DNA of 64,000 bases from Bacteroidota bacterium. Lineage in GTDB: Bacteria; Bacteroidota; Bacteroidia; Flavobacteriales; Weeksellaceae. The first letter of the stretch is position 1. The number at the start of each line of letters is the position of its first letter. The translations under genes were made by a program, and so were the position numbers. Shown here piece by piece: positions 33,449-41,596 of this stretch. The stretch spans positions 1 to 64,000 of the forward strand of contig JAFAGO010000050.1 of the NCBI GenBank assembly GCA_023422635.1, written 5' to 3'. Below the pieces are notes generated by a model, which saw only the letters and a list, made by a program, of their open reading frames with translations, was not told where the DNA came from and did no database searches.

Positions 33449-35554
33449 TTATTTTAGTTTTTTGAAGCCCATTTCGAAGAGGGCAAAACTAAGGAGATCT
33501 GCGTTTTCTCCAATTACTTGCTCTGTTGATCTTCCCGCTCCATGTCCAGCATTGGTTTCAATACGAATTAAGATTGGGTTTTTACAACTTTGTTTTTCTT
33601 GAAGTTCTGCTCCAAACTTGAATGAATGTGCTGGTACTACGCGATCATCATGATCACTTGTAATTACCATTGTTGAAGGATAACACACTCCATTTTTTAC
33701 ATTGTGAACTGGCGAATAAGATTTTAGGTAGTTAAACATTTCTTTATTGTCTTCAGCCGTTCCGTAATCGTACGACCAACCTGCACCAGCAGTAAATTTA
33801 TTGTAACGAAGCATATCTAAAACGCCAACGCCTGGGAAGGCAACTTTAGCCAAATCTGGGCGCATGGTCATAGTTGCTCCCACTAAAAGTCCACCATTGG
33901 ATCTTCCTGAAAGCGCCATGAAATCTTTCGAGGTGTACCCTTTATTTTGTAAATATTCGCCGGCAGCAATAAAATCTTCAAACACATTTTTTTTCTGCAT
34001 TTTCGTTCCTGCATCGTGCCATTTTTTACCATACTCGCCACCGCCACGTATATTGGGAACGGCATAAATACCACCATTATCCATCCAGACTGCATTAACT
34101 ACAGAAAATGAAGGTTGCAAGCTGATATTAAAACCTCCGTAAGAATATAATATGGTTGGGTTTTTGCCATCCAATTGAATTCCTTTTTTGTAACTGATCA
34201 TCATCGGAATTTTGGTTCCGTCTTTAGAAGTGTAAAACACTTGTTCAGAAACGTAGTCTTCTGGATTGAATTTTACATTAGGTTTTTGATAAACGTTTGA
34301 TGTTCCCGTTTCAACATTAAATTTGTAAATAGTTCCTGGAGTAATATAATTCGTGAAGGAATAATACAGTTCTTTCTGTTCTTTTTTTCCGCCAAATCCT
34401 CCTGCTGTTCCATTTCCGGGAAGTTGAATTGTACGAATATGCTTTCCATTATAGTCGTATTGTTCAATGGCTGTTAATGCATCTTTCAAATAACTGGCAA
34501 AAAAGTAGCCGCCACCTTCAGTAATCGACAATGCGTTTTCAGTTTCTGGAATTACATCAATCCATTGATCATGATGGTTGATGTTGAATTTCGAAAGTTT
34601 TCTGTTTGGCGCATCTTTATCGGTTAACACATAAAGGAAATCGCCTTTAGAATCAACAACATCGATATTGAAATCGTACCCTTTTTGTACAGGGATAAAG
34701 TTGGTTTTGTTTTTTAAATCTTTGATGTATAATTCGTTACCATTGGTAGCTTCTGCAGCGCTGATGATTAAAAAACGTTCATCATCCGTTACGTATGCGC
34801 TTATGTATCTTCTTTTGAAGTTTTCTCCACCAATAATCAATTTGTCTTTTGATTGTTGCGTGCCTAGTTGGTGAAAATAAACTTTGTGGGTATCTGTTTT
34901 TGCAGAAAGTTCGCTGCCTTTTGGTTTGTCGTAGCTGGAATAATAAAATCCTTCGTCGCCTTGCCAAGAAATCCCAGAGAATTTAACATCGACTAAAGTT
35001 TCATCAATTTGTTTTTTAGTAATAGCATCAAGAATAATAATTTTTCTCCAATCGCTTCCACCTTCAGAAATCGAATATGCAACGAGGTTTCCCTTTTTAT
35101 TGAAGCTTACTTCACCTAAAGAAGTGGTTCCTTTTTCAGAAAATTTATTGGGATCAAGAAAAACCTCTTCTTTTCCTGATTTATCTTTTCTGTATAGCAC
35201 ATATTGCGCTTGCAATCCATTATTTTTGTAATAATAAATGTAATCACCTTCTTGAAATGGAGCTCCAATTTTTTCGTAATTCCATTTTTCAAAAAGTTGC
35301 TTTCTAAGGTCTTCTCGAAAGGGAATATTCGAAAGATACTGATTGGTAAAGGCGACTTCTTGCTGAACCCATTCCTTGGTATCTGCAGCGCGATCATCTT
35401 CTAGCCAACGGTAAGGATCGGAAACTTTTGTTCCGAAATATTCGTCGGTGTGATTAATTTTTTTGGTTTCAGGATACTTCAATGTTGAAGATTTTTGTGC
35501 GTTGATATGAATGGATACTGCAACAACTGCAATTCCAAGCATCATATTTCTCAT
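33449..35554 (-). CDS. Prolyl oligopeptidase, family S9A, exported
   Basis: Serine peptidase that cleaves after proline in short peptides, 701 residues including a signal peptide (MRNMMLGIAVVAVSIHINAQ). A seven-bladed propeller (about 80-420) is followed by the alpha/beta-hydrolase domain: catalytic Ser552 in GRSNGGLL, Asp near 636 in SDHDDRVVPAH and His671 in NAGHGAG. From memory the sequence is very close to the well-studied Elizabethkingia (Flavobacterium) meningosepticum prolyl endopeptidase, including the KYPETKKINHTDEYFG opening. A longer frame uses a TTG at 35572 that lies inside the promoter box and is rejected. It likely acts in the periplasm. Confidence 0.96.
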   Translation of the reverse strand: MRNMMLGIAVVAVSIHINAQKSSTLKYPETKKINHTDEYFGTKVSDPYRWLEDDRAADTKEWVQQEVAFTNQYLSNIPFREDLRKQLFEKWNYEKIGAPFQEGDYIYYYKNNGLQAQYVLYRKDKSGKEEVFLDPNKFSEKGTTSLGEVSFNKKGNLVAYSISEGGSDWRKIIILDAITKKQIDETLVDVKFSGISWQGDEGFYYSSYDKPKGSELSAKTDTHKVYFHQLGTQQSKDKLIIGGENFKRRYISAYVTDDERFLIISAAEATNGNELYIKDLKNKTNFIPVQKGYDFNIDVVDSKGDFLYVLTDKDAPNRKLSKFNINHHDQWIDVIPETENALSITEGGGYFFASYLKDALTAIEQYDYNGKHIRTIQLPGNGTAGGFGGKKEQKELYYSFTNYITPGTIYKFNVETGTSNVYQKPNVKFNPEDYVSEQVFYTSKDGTKIPMMISYKKGIQLDGKNPTILYSYGGFNISLQPSFSVVNAVWMDNGGIYAVPNIRGGGEYGKKWHDAGTKMQKKNVFEDFIAAGEYLQNKGYTSKDFMALSGRSNGGLLVGATMTMRPDLAKVAFPGVGVLDMLRYNKFTAGAGWSYDYGTAEDNKEMFNYLKSYSPVHNVKNGVCYPSTMVITSDHDDRVVPAHSFKFGAELQEKQSCKNPILIRIETNAGHGAGRSTEQVIGENADLLSFALFEMGFKKLK

Positions 35555-35569
35555 AGCGTCTGTTTTGTT

Positions 35570-35577
35570 CAAAAGTA
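35570..35577 (-). promoter_or_regulatory. Predicted -7 promoter box for the prolyl endopeptidase gene
   Basis: TACTTTTG on the minus strand, 15 bases upstream of the ATG at 35554, implying a very short leader of about 10 bases. Confidence 0.5.
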
Positions 35578-35588
35578 TTAAAAAAGAA

Positions 35589-35636
35589 AATTCCCCGAAA
35601 ATTTCTTAAAAGAAAATCGGGGAATTATATTTTATA
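35589..35636 (-). terminator. Terminator of the cupin gene
   Basis: AATTCCCCGA and TCGGGGAATT form a perfect 10-bp outer stem, with an inner TTTCTT/AAGAAA pairing. On the minus strand it continues into TTCTTTTTT. It lies 11 bases after the cupin stop. Confidence 0.88.
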
Positions 35637-35647
35637 GAAAATGAAGA

Positions 35648-35989
35648 TTAAGCTCTATTGTAATCGTCTTCAATTCTTACGATGTCGTCTTCACCAAAAT
35701 ACGATCCGTATTGAACTTCAATAAAAACAACTGGCTCAGAGGTTTTATTTTCGATACGGTGGTGTGCGCCTTGTGGAATTTGTGCTACTTCTCCAGCTTT
35801 GAAATCTTTAATTTCGCTATCGATTGTAATGGTTCCAACTCCTGAAACGATGGTCCAAACTTCCGCTCTTTTATGATGGTATTGAAGGGAAAGTCTACCT
35901 CCAGGATTTACTTGAATACGTTTAACTTTATGAGTGTCTGCGTCTTCCAACACCCAATATTCCCCCCAAGGTCTAATATCATGTTCCAT
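35648..35989 (-). CDS. Stand-alone cupin of the mannose-6-phosphate isomerase type II family
   Basis: A 113-residue single cupin domain. It matches the C-terminal isomerase domain of bifunctional ManC/AlgA-type enzymes: RPWGEYWVLED start, IQVNPGGRLSLQYHHKRAEVW (about 25-45) with the two metal-binding histidines, and IPQGAHHRIENKT (about 71-83) with a third. It probably interconverts fructose-6-phosphate and mannose-6-phosphate, or binds a related sugar. A guanylyltransferase lacking this domain is encoded at 53591-54667, so the two functions may be split between genes here. It sits between its own terminator and that of the tRNA cluster, so it is transcribed alone. Confidence 0.88.
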   Translation of the reverse strand: MEHDIRPWGEYWVLEDADTHKVKRIQVNPGGRLSLQYHHKRAEVWTIVSGVGTITIDSEIKDFKAGEVAQIPQGAHHRIENKTSEPVVFIEVQYGSYFGEDDIVRIEDDYNRA

Positions 35990-36041
35990 ATAATTGTTTT
36001 TTTAAATTATTTAAGTGTACTGAGATTAATAGATTTAAAAC

Positions 36042-36076
36042 AAAAAAACGTTGAAAACCAAAGGTTAACAACGTTT
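36042..36076 (-). terminator. Terminator of the tRNA cluster
   Basis: AAACGTTG and CAACGTTT form the outer stem, with AACC/GGTT pairing inside. On the minus strand it ends in seven T. It begins five bases after tRNA-Leu(TAA). Confidence 0.82.
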
Positions 36077-36080
36077 TATG

Positions 36081-36164
36081 TACCCCAGACGGGACTTGAA
36101 CCCGTACGCCAAAAGAGGCACAGGATTTTAAGTCCTGCGTGTCTACCAGTTCCACCACCAGGGC
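36081..36164 (-). tRNA. tRNA-Leu (anticodon TAA)
   Basis: An 84-base class II tRNA. The anticodon stem CAGGA/TCCTG encloses the loop CTTAAAA with anticodon TAA. A long variable arm lies between the anticodon stem and the T arm, and the T-loop is GGTTCAAGTCC. The acceptor begins GCCCTGG with a G-U first pair, as in other bacterial tRNA-Leu(TAA). CCA is not encoded. Confidence 0.95.
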
Positions 36165-36171
36165 GTAGTGG

Positions 36172-36244
36172 AGCGAAAAACGGGATTCGAACCCGCGACC
36201 CCAACCTTGGCAAGGTTGTGCTCTACCAACTGAGCTATTTTCGC
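36172..36244 (-). tRNA. tRNA-Gly (anticodon GCC)
   Basis: A 73-base tRNA. The acceptor GCGAAAA pairs perfectly with TTTTCGC. The anticodon loop TTGCCAA lies between AACC and GGTT, giving GCC, and the T arm is GGGTTCGAATCCC. The discriminator base is T, as usual for glycine. CCA is not encoded. It is seven bases from the preceding tRNA-Leu. Confidence 0.96.
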
Positions 36245-36286
36245 ATAAAAAAATTCCTAAAATTGCTTTCAGAAATTTTTTAATAG

Positions 36287-36368
36287 TGCGGATGAAGGGA
36301 CTCGAACCCCCACGCCTCACGGCACCAGATCCTAAGTCTGGCGTGGCTACCAATTACACCACATCCGC
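36287..36368 (-). tRNA. tRNA-Leu (anticodon TAG)
   Basis: An 82-base class II tRNA. The acceptor GCGGATG pairs with CATCCGC. The anticodon stem CCAGA/TCTGG encloses CTTAGGA with anticodon TAG. It has a long variable arm (TGCCGTGAGGCG) and a GGTTCGAGTCC T-loop. First gene of the three-tRNA minus-strand cluster. CCA is not encoded. Confidence 0.95.
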
Positions 36369-36400
36369 AAAAGTAAAAGAGCGTTTCTTTTTTGTGAGTG

Positions 36401-36408
36401 CAAATATA
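36401..36408 (-). promoter_or_regulatory. Predicted -7 promoter box for the tRNA cluster
   Basis: TATATTTG on the minus strand, 33 bases upstream of tRNA-Leu(TAG), with a TTTG 21 bases further upstream (36430-36433) as a possible -33 element. Confidence 0.5.
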
Positions 36409-36606
36409 GAGTATTTTTTCAATTCAAAACAAATTATTTTTCAAAAAATATTTAGGTTTTTTCATAGTCCATTATAAGCGAAGCTTTTAACATTCGTAAA
36501 AAAGAGGAGCGGAGTTGTTTTTGAAAAAAAATCACCAAAATTTTAAATGGAAGCTAAAGGTATTACAATAGGATTTCCTATTTTTACAACCTTAATACGA
36601 AATGAA

Positions 36607-36990
36607 ATGGAATTACAAGGAACAGTAAAGAAAATCACTGACACTCAAACATTTGCTTCTGGTTTTCAGAAAAGAGAACTGATTATGCTTACCCAGGAAC
36701 AATATCCGCAACCGGTAAGTATTGAGTTCCTGCAAGATAAAATCAATCTCTTGGACGGTGTTTCTGAAGGTGAAAATGTAAAGGTTGGAATTAATATTCG
36801 TGGCCGTGAATGGACGAGTCCTCAAGGTGAAGTGAAATACTTTAACTCGATCGTTGGATGGAGAATTGAAAAAGCTTTCGATAATCAAGGTGCTGAACCT
36901 ACAACAGCTTCTCCGCAGAAATCTGCACCAAGTGCAAATACTGGAGGAACTGATCCTTTCGAAGACGAAGAGGATGATTTGCCTTTCTAA
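36607..36990 (+). CDS. DUF3127 domain protein with SSB-like C-terminal tail
   Basis: A 127-residue protein from the preferred ATG (MELQGTVKKI). Residues 1-85 form the DUF3127 domain, an OB-fold-like unit related to single-strand-binding proteins (VSIEFLQDKINLL, VKVGINIRGREW). A flexible Gln/Ser/Ala-rich linker follows, then an acidic tip ending DDLPF. That tip copies the SSB C-terminal motif (acidic run then Pro-Phe) used by SSB to recruit repair and replication proteins. DNA binding and partner recruitment are inferred. A frame extending 20 codons upstream is open but has no family match. Confidence 0.85.
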   Translation: MELQGTVKKITDTQTFASGFQKRELIMLTQEQYPQPVSIEFLQDKINLLDGVSEGENVKVGINIRGREWTSPQGEVKYFNSIVGWRIEKAFDNQGAEPTTASPQKSAPSANTGGTDPFEDEEDDLPF

Positions 36991-37012
36991 TATAAGTCTG
37001 CAATACAATTTA

Positions 37013-37042
37013 AATCCCTGCACCTCATTGGATGTAGGGATT
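37013..37042 (+). terminator. Possible terminator after the DUF3127 gene
   Basis: AATCCCTGCA and TGTAGGGATT pair over 10 bases with one G-T wobble. The following CTTTAT is a poor T-run, so termination may be weak and allow read-through into hutG. Confidence 0.5.
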
Positions 37043-37061
37043 CTTTATACCATATAAGCGC

Positions 37062-37871
37062 ATGGATGTCTATCATATAATTGAACCAAAAGGAGCAAGA
37101 ATTCCGATTCTTGTGAGTGTACCGCATTCTGGAACATATTTTCCAGAAGATGTTTTGGAAAAAATGAATCCAGAAAAAGCGAGATTTCCTGAAGATACAG
37201 ATTGGTTTGTTGATCGTTTGTACAGCTTCTGTTCAGAGATGGGAATCACCATGATTGTTGCGAATTACAACCGCTGGGTGGTCGATTTAAATCGAAATCC
37301 GCAAAACGCGCCGTTGTATAAAGATGGAAGAGTGATTACAAATGTTGTATCGGTTACCGATTTTAATGGGGAAACTATTTATAAAGAGGAATATCAACCC
37401 AACGATAAGGAAATTCAAAATCGACTGGAGCGATATTTTTATCCTTATCATGAAAAAGTGGAAGAAATTCTGCTTACTTTTAGAAATGAATTTGGTACGG
37501 CACTTTTATTTGATGCGCATTCGATTAAGAAAAATGTGCCTGGAATTCAAAATGACGATTTTCCTCAATTCATTTTAGGTGATAACGACGAAAAGTCTGC
37601 ACACCGAGAATTAATCCAAATTGCGATTGAAAAACTGTCGAATAAAGGGTTTGATTTTTCACATAATCATCCGTTTAAAGGTGGTTTTATCACTCGCTCT
37701 TTTGGAAATCCTCAAGAAAATATTCATGCACTACAGTTGGAAATGATTAAAACTAATTATATGGATGATTCGGAAGAACAATATAATGAAGTTCGAGCAG
37801 GAAAAGTGCAGGAAATTTTGAAGGAAACCTTATTTAATCTTTATCAAAAACTTATAAAACTAAAAATTTAG
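37062..37871 (+). CDS. hutG: N-formylglutamate amidohydrolase (HutG-type deformylase)
   Basis: A 269-residue FGase-family hydrolase that releases formate from N-formylglutamate. Conserved segments are LVSVPHSGTYFPEDV (residues 12-26), the acidic DTDWFVDRLYSF (45-56) and LLFDAHSIK (about 147-155) with a metal-binding His. VVDLNRNPQNAPLY carries the substrate-binding Asn/Arg pair. The next gene encodes formimidoylglutamate deiminase, which makes its substrate, so the pair forms the last two steps of histidine degradation by the two-step route. The HutH, HutU and HutI genes are not in the window. Confidence 0.92.
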   Translation: MDVYHIIEPKGARIPILVSVPHSGTYFPEDVLEKMNPEKARFPEDTDWFVDRLYSFCSEMGITMIVANYNRWVVDLNRNPQNAPLYKDGRVITNVVSVTDFNGETIYKEEYQPNDKEIQNRLERYFYPYHEKVEEILLTFRNEFGTALLFDAHSIKKNVPGIQNDDFPQFILGDNDEKSAHRELIQIAIEKLSNKGFDFSHNHPFKGGFITRSFGNPQENIHALQLEMIKTNYMDDSEEQYNEVRAGKVQEILKETLFNLYQKLIKLKI

Positions 37872-37880
37872 GTGGAAGAT

Positions 37881-39254
37881 ATGTCGTTTACTTTTAAAGC
37901 ACTTCTAACGGAAGAAGGTTGGCTTCAAAATGCTACTGTACATTTGGATTCAGATGGTAAAATTCATTCGATTGAATCAAGTTCAGATTCTCATTCGGAG
38001 AAAGTAAATGGATTTGCTATTCCGGGATTTCAAAATGCGCATTCTCATGCTTTTCAGTATGCGATGGCGGGTTTGGCAGAATATTTTGAAACCGATACTA
38101 ATCCGGATAATTTTTGGAGTTGGCGCGATGCTATGTACCGAGTTGCACTTTCGCTTTCGCCGGATCAAATGGAAGATGTCGCGGCAATGCTTTATGCGGA
38201 AATGTTACGCAATGGTTACACTGCTGTAGCCGAATTTCATTATGTTCATCATCAAAAAGACGGCTCTCATTATCGCAATCTTTCCGAAATGGGTGAGCGT
38301 TTGGTTTCGGCAGCAAAAAGAGTGGGAATTAAAATTACGCTGATTCCAATGTTTTATCAAAAAGGAAATTTTGGCACCGAACCCAGCGAATCGCAGAGGA
38401 GGTTTATTTCAAAAAATTTCGATGAATATCTACAGCTTTTAGAAGCAAGTAAAAGATCGGTTTCGTATTATAATAAAGCTAATTTAGCAGTTGGAGCACA
38501 TTCGTTAAGAGCGGTACGAAAAGAAGATGTAATCGAAACGGCAAAACTTTCGACGCATTATCCTTTCCATATTCACATTGCCGAACAACTTAAGGAAATT
38601 GCGGATTGTGAACATTTTTATGGTAATCGACCAGCGGAATGGCTTTTGGAAAATACCGATGTAAATCATCACTTTAATCTCATTCACTGTACGCACTTGA
38701 ATGATTTTGAAGTCGAAAACATTGCTAAATCCGGAGCAAATATTGTTTTGTGTCCTTCTACAGAAGGGAATCTTGGCGATGGTAGATTCCGTTTTTCGGA
38801 GTATCAAAAATTTAATGGAAATTGGAGTATTGGGACGGATAGTCAGATCTGCATCAATCCTTTGGAAGATTTGCGTGTATTGGATTATGGACAAAGAATT
38901 CATACCCACCGAAGAGATACATTCTTCAAAGAGCAATCGGGAGATAGTGGTTGTAATGCCTTAAAAATGATTTGGAAATCTGGTCGTCAATCGATGGGCG
39001 TTCAAAATGAAAGCTTTTTCAAAGTTGGTGATGATTTCGATGCTGTGATTTTTGATGCAAAAGCACCATTGTTGGCTTCTTCTTCATTAAAACATCTTTG
39101 CAACACAATCGTCTACGCTTCGCATCAAAATGAGATTTTAGGAACAATTGTTTCTGGAAATTGGGTGGTGAAAAATGGTCAACATTTCAAAGGTGAAGAA
39201 TTGGCATCAAAGTTTATTTCTACGCTTAATGATTTAAAAATTAGACGTTTATAG
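37881..39254 (+). CDS. hutF: Formimidoylglutamate deiminase HutF
   Basis: Amidohydrolase that converts N-formimidoyl-L-glutamate to N-formyl-L-glutamate and ammonia, 457 residues from the ATG. The zinc site begins with the QNAHSHAFQYAMAGLAE motif (about 53-69); further metal ligands are in FHIHIAEQ (His) and LIHCTHL, with a catalytic acid in SIGTDSQICINPLEDLR. An in-frame GTG sits directly after the hutG stop, but ATG at 37881 gives the usual start. It lies nine bases after hutG and is immediately followed by aat. Confidence 0.93.
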   Translation: MSFTFKALLTEEGWLQNATVHLDSDGKIHSIESSSDSHSEKVNGFAIPGFQNAHSHAFQYAMAGLAEYFETDTNPDNFWSWRDAMYRVALSLSPDQMEDVAAMLYAEMLRNGYTAVAEFHYVHHQKDGSHYRNLSEMGERLVSAAKRVGIKITLIPMFYQKGNFGTEPSESQRRFISKNFDEYLQLLEASKRSVSYYNKANLAVGAHSLRAVRKEDVIETAKLSTHYPFHIHIAEQLKEIADCEHFYGNRPAEWLLENTDVNHHFNLIHCTHLNDFEVENIAKSGANIVLCPSTEGNLGDGRFRFSEYQKFNGNWSIGTDSQICINPLEDLRVLDYGQRIHTHRRDTFFKEQSGDSGCNALKMIWKSGRQSMGVQNESFFKVGDDFDAVIFDAKAPLLASSSLKHLCNTIVYASHQNEILGTIVSGNWVVKNGQHFKGEELASKFISTLNDLKIRRL

Positions 39255-39902
39255 ATGGTTTGGTTGGATCCTGATGAAATTTCTTTTCCTGATCCTGAGT
39301 TGTATTCAGGTGAAGAAGGTGTTATTGCCGTTGGTGGCGACTTGTCACCAGAAAGAATTTGGTTTGCCTATCAAAATGGAATTTTCCCTTGGTTTAATCC
39401 TGGTGAAGAAATTTTATGGTGGTTTCCTGATCCGCGTTTTGTTCTTTTTCCAAGTCACCTCTATGTTTCAAAATCAATGAAAAAAATCCTGCAACGCCAG
39501 GAATTCACTTTTACTGAAAATCAACGCTTTCGAGAAGTAATGGAAAATTGCAGGATGGCGAATCGAAAAGGTCAAGATGGAACTTGGATTTCCGAAGAGA
39601 TGATCGATAGTTATGAAATTCTTCATCGTGCTGGCAAAGCAAAATCTGTTGAAGTTTGGCAAAATGAAATGTTAGTCGGTGGTTTATATGGAATTGAAGT
39701 AGGCCATGTTTTCTGTGGGGAAAGTATGTTTGCAAAAGTTAGCAACGCTTCCAAAGCAGGATTTATTTATTTCGTTCAAAAATATTCAACATATTATAGC
39801 TTAATTGATTGTCAATCGCACACTTCTCATTTAGAAAGTTTAGGGGCAGAAATGATTTCTGCGCAAACATTTCTCACTATTTTAGAATCTGCTCAAAAAT
39901 GA
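39255..39902 (+). CDS. aat: Leucyl/phenylalanyl-tRNA--protein transferase Aat
   Basis: Transfers leucine or phenylalanine from aminoacyl-tRNA to the N-terminal Arg or Lys of proteins, creating an N-degron recognised by ClpS/ClpAP. The 215-residue length is normal. Conserved blocks are VGGDLSPERIWFAYQNGIFP (26-45), WWFPDPRFVLFP (about 55-66), the GTWISEEMIDSYEILHRAG helix and GGLYGIEVGHVFCGESMF. The ATG directly follows the hutF stop and the end overlaps the next gene by four bases. Placing the N-end-rule enzyme in an operon with histidine-degradation genes is unusual. Confidence 0.96.
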   Translation: MVWLDPDEISFPDPELYSGEEGVIAVGGDLSPERIWFAYQNGIFPWFNPGEEILWWFPDPRFVLFPSHLYVSKSMKKILQRQEFTFTENQRFREVMENCRMANRKGQDGTWISEEMIDSYEILHRAGKAKSVEVWQNEMLVGGLYGIEVGHVFCGESMFAKVSNASKAGFIYFVQKYSTYYSLIDCQSHTSHLESLGAEMISAQTFLTILESAQK

Positions 39903-40783
39903 ATCCTGAAAAAGAGAAATGGTTTTTACTGGTTGTTTTATCCATAATTTGGGGGTCTTCTTTTATCCTCATCAAAAAATCGTTGGAACATTATAATCCC
40001 TATGAAGTTGGCGGCTTGCGTTGTTTAATTGCGGGTTTAGTGTTGTTGCCTTATGGTTTTGCGAACATTAAAAAATTTCCTAAAAAAAGGTTGAAGTGGC
40101 TCATTTTGGCTGCGGTTACCGGAAGTTTTGTTCCGATGTTTTTGTTTCCAATGGCGGAAACTGAAATTAGCAGCATTATTGCGGGAATTATCAATGCAAT
40201 GATGCCGATTTTTGTAATTATTGTTGGCGCTTTAGTTTGGAAGTTTGAAACAACAAAACGTCAACTTATTGGCGTTTTCATAAGTTTTGCTGGCGCGTGT
40301 ATTTTGGCATTGGGCTCGGGGGAAAGCGGAGCGCTCAAACTTGTTCCTATTTTATTATTGCTCCTTGCGGTTTCGTTATACGCGGTTAGCACTACAACCA
40401 TAAAAAGTAAGTTGGCAGATATTTCGGCCAGTGTGTTATCGTCTTTGGTTTTTGGGGTTGTGCTTTTGGTTCCATCCTTAATTTCTATTGTTGCTGCTGG
40501 TTTTTTTAAAGATTTTGATTTCAGTGCTGAAAAATGGGAGGGATTGGGTTACGTGAGCTTACTTTCAATTGTGGGAACAGGTTTAGCAATGATGATTAAT
40601 TACCGCTTGTTGAGTGTTTCGTCGCCGTTGTTTGCTTCTACGGTAACTTTGTTAATGCCTGTTGTTGCCTTAGGTTGGGGTTTGTTGTACGGAGAAAAAA
40701 TTACGGAAGTACAACTTATCGGCGGCGGAGTTATTGTCGCAGGTTTGATATTTCTTCGTTCCCAAAACAAAAAACTGCACTAG
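39899..40783 (+). CDS. EamA/DMT-family transporter
   Basis: A 294-residue inner-membrane protein with ten predicted helices in two EamA repeats: the first opens with LSIIWGSSFILIKKSLEHYNP, the second near 148. Members export amino acids or metabolites, and no substrate can be assigned. The ATG overlaps the aat stop as ATGA, so it is coupled to aat; a longer frame starting inside aat is rejected. Being fourth in the hutG-hutF-aat unit suggests, without proving, a link to amino-acid export. A strong hairpin spans its stop codon. Confidence 0.85.
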   Translation: MNPEKEKWFLLVVLSIIWGSSFILIKKSLEHYNPYEVGGLRCLIAGLVLLPYGFANIKKFPKKRLKWLILAAVTGSFVPMFLFPMAETEISSIIAGIINAMMPIFVIIVGALVWKFETTKRQLIGVFISFAGACILALGSGESGALKLVPILLLLLAVSLYAVSTTTIKSKLADISASVLSSLVFGVVLLVPSLISIVAAGFFKDFDFSAEKWEGLGYVSLLSIVGTGLAMMINYRLLSVSSPLFASTVTLLMPVVALGWGLLYGEKITEVQLIGGGVIVAGLIFLRSQNKKLH

Positions 40784-40803
40784 TTCATAGAACTATGCAG
40801 TTT
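40772..40803 (+). terminator. Long hairpin over the EamA stop codon
   Basis: AAACTGCA-C-TAGTTC and GAACTA-TGCAGTTT pair over 14 bp with one bulged C and a three-base loop. It includes the stop codon (40781-40783). No T-run follows, so it may stabilise the mRNA end or act as a weak terminator. Confidence 0.5.
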
Positions 40804-40940
40804 GAAATAAATCTAATAAAAAGTAAAAATGAAAGGCGACAAAGATATATATTAATTTTACAAAAACAAATATTTTGTTAAAATTTTTAAGATGATTTTT
40901 GTTCAACCTCTGTGTTTAATAATTTTCATAAATTAGCACA

Positions 40941-41594
40941 ATGTTTATAAAAGAGTATATTTCGAAAGACTATCCTGCGTTTAATGCTTCAGATTCTATC
41001 GAAGAAGCCAACGAAGCAGCGAAGGAATTTGGGTATTCTCATATTTTTGTAAAAAGAAAAGGCATTTTTTTAGGCGCAATTAGTCAAGCTTTTTTAGAAG
41101 AAAGTCCTGAAGGCGCGCTCGAAACTTTAGAATTGCATTTTGAAAAGTTTGCCATTTTAGAAGATTCAAGTTTGTTGGATTCTATTAAACTTTTTCATGT
41201 ATTTAATGCCAACGTAATTCCTGTTATTAGTAAAGAAGAAAAGTATTTAGGATATTTATCTTGCGATGATATTTTTAATGAGTTTTCGAAATATCCATTA
41301 TTTTCAGAGAATGGCGCTTTGTTAACGGTTCAAACCAATACCGCGCATTATTCGTTTACAGAAATTGCACAAATTGTAGAAAGCAATAACGCAAAAATTT
41401 ACGGATGCTTTATTAGTTCAGTTCAAGAAGATTCCATTCAAATTACTTTGAAAATTAGCAATGAGAATTTAAGTTCCATTGATGAAACTTTTGAACGTTA
41501 CGGATACACTATTTTACACAAATATTATAGCGACGAAAAAGAAGATTTAATGAAAGACCGTTTTGGGTTTTTCCAAAAATATTTGGAGTTTTAA
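40941..41594 (+). CDS. CBS-pair protein with C-terminal ACT-like domain
   Basis: A 217-residue cytoplasmic protein. Two CBS motifs span about 1-125, with YISKDYPAFNASDSIEEANE and the second repeat VFNANVIPVISKEEKYLGYL. The rest, about 130-200, looks like an ACT-type regulatory fold (LLTVQTNTAHYSFTEIAQIVE, FISSVQEDSIQITLKI). This AcuB-like plan suggests a sensor of adenine nucleotides or another small ligand. It lies two bases before nadK, so the two are co-expressed, and a role connected with NAD(P) supply is possible. No enzyme motif is present. Confidence 0.82.
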   Translation: MFIKEYISKDYPAFNASDSIEEANEAAKEFGYSHIFVKRKGIFLGAISQAFLEESPEGALETLELHFEKFAILEDSSLLDSIKLFHVFNANVIPVISKEEKYLGYLSCDDIFNEFSKYPLFSENGALLTVQTNTAHYSFTEIAQIVESNNAKIYGCFISSVQEDSIQITLKISNENLSSIDETFERYGYTILHKYYSDEKEDLMKDRFGFFQKYLEF

Positions 41595-41596
41595 TC

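Noticed and set aside
35873..36353. Protein-like frames crossing the tRNA cluster on both strands
   Set aside because: They translate tRNA sequence and terminator stems. The three tRNA folds are complete and explain the region.
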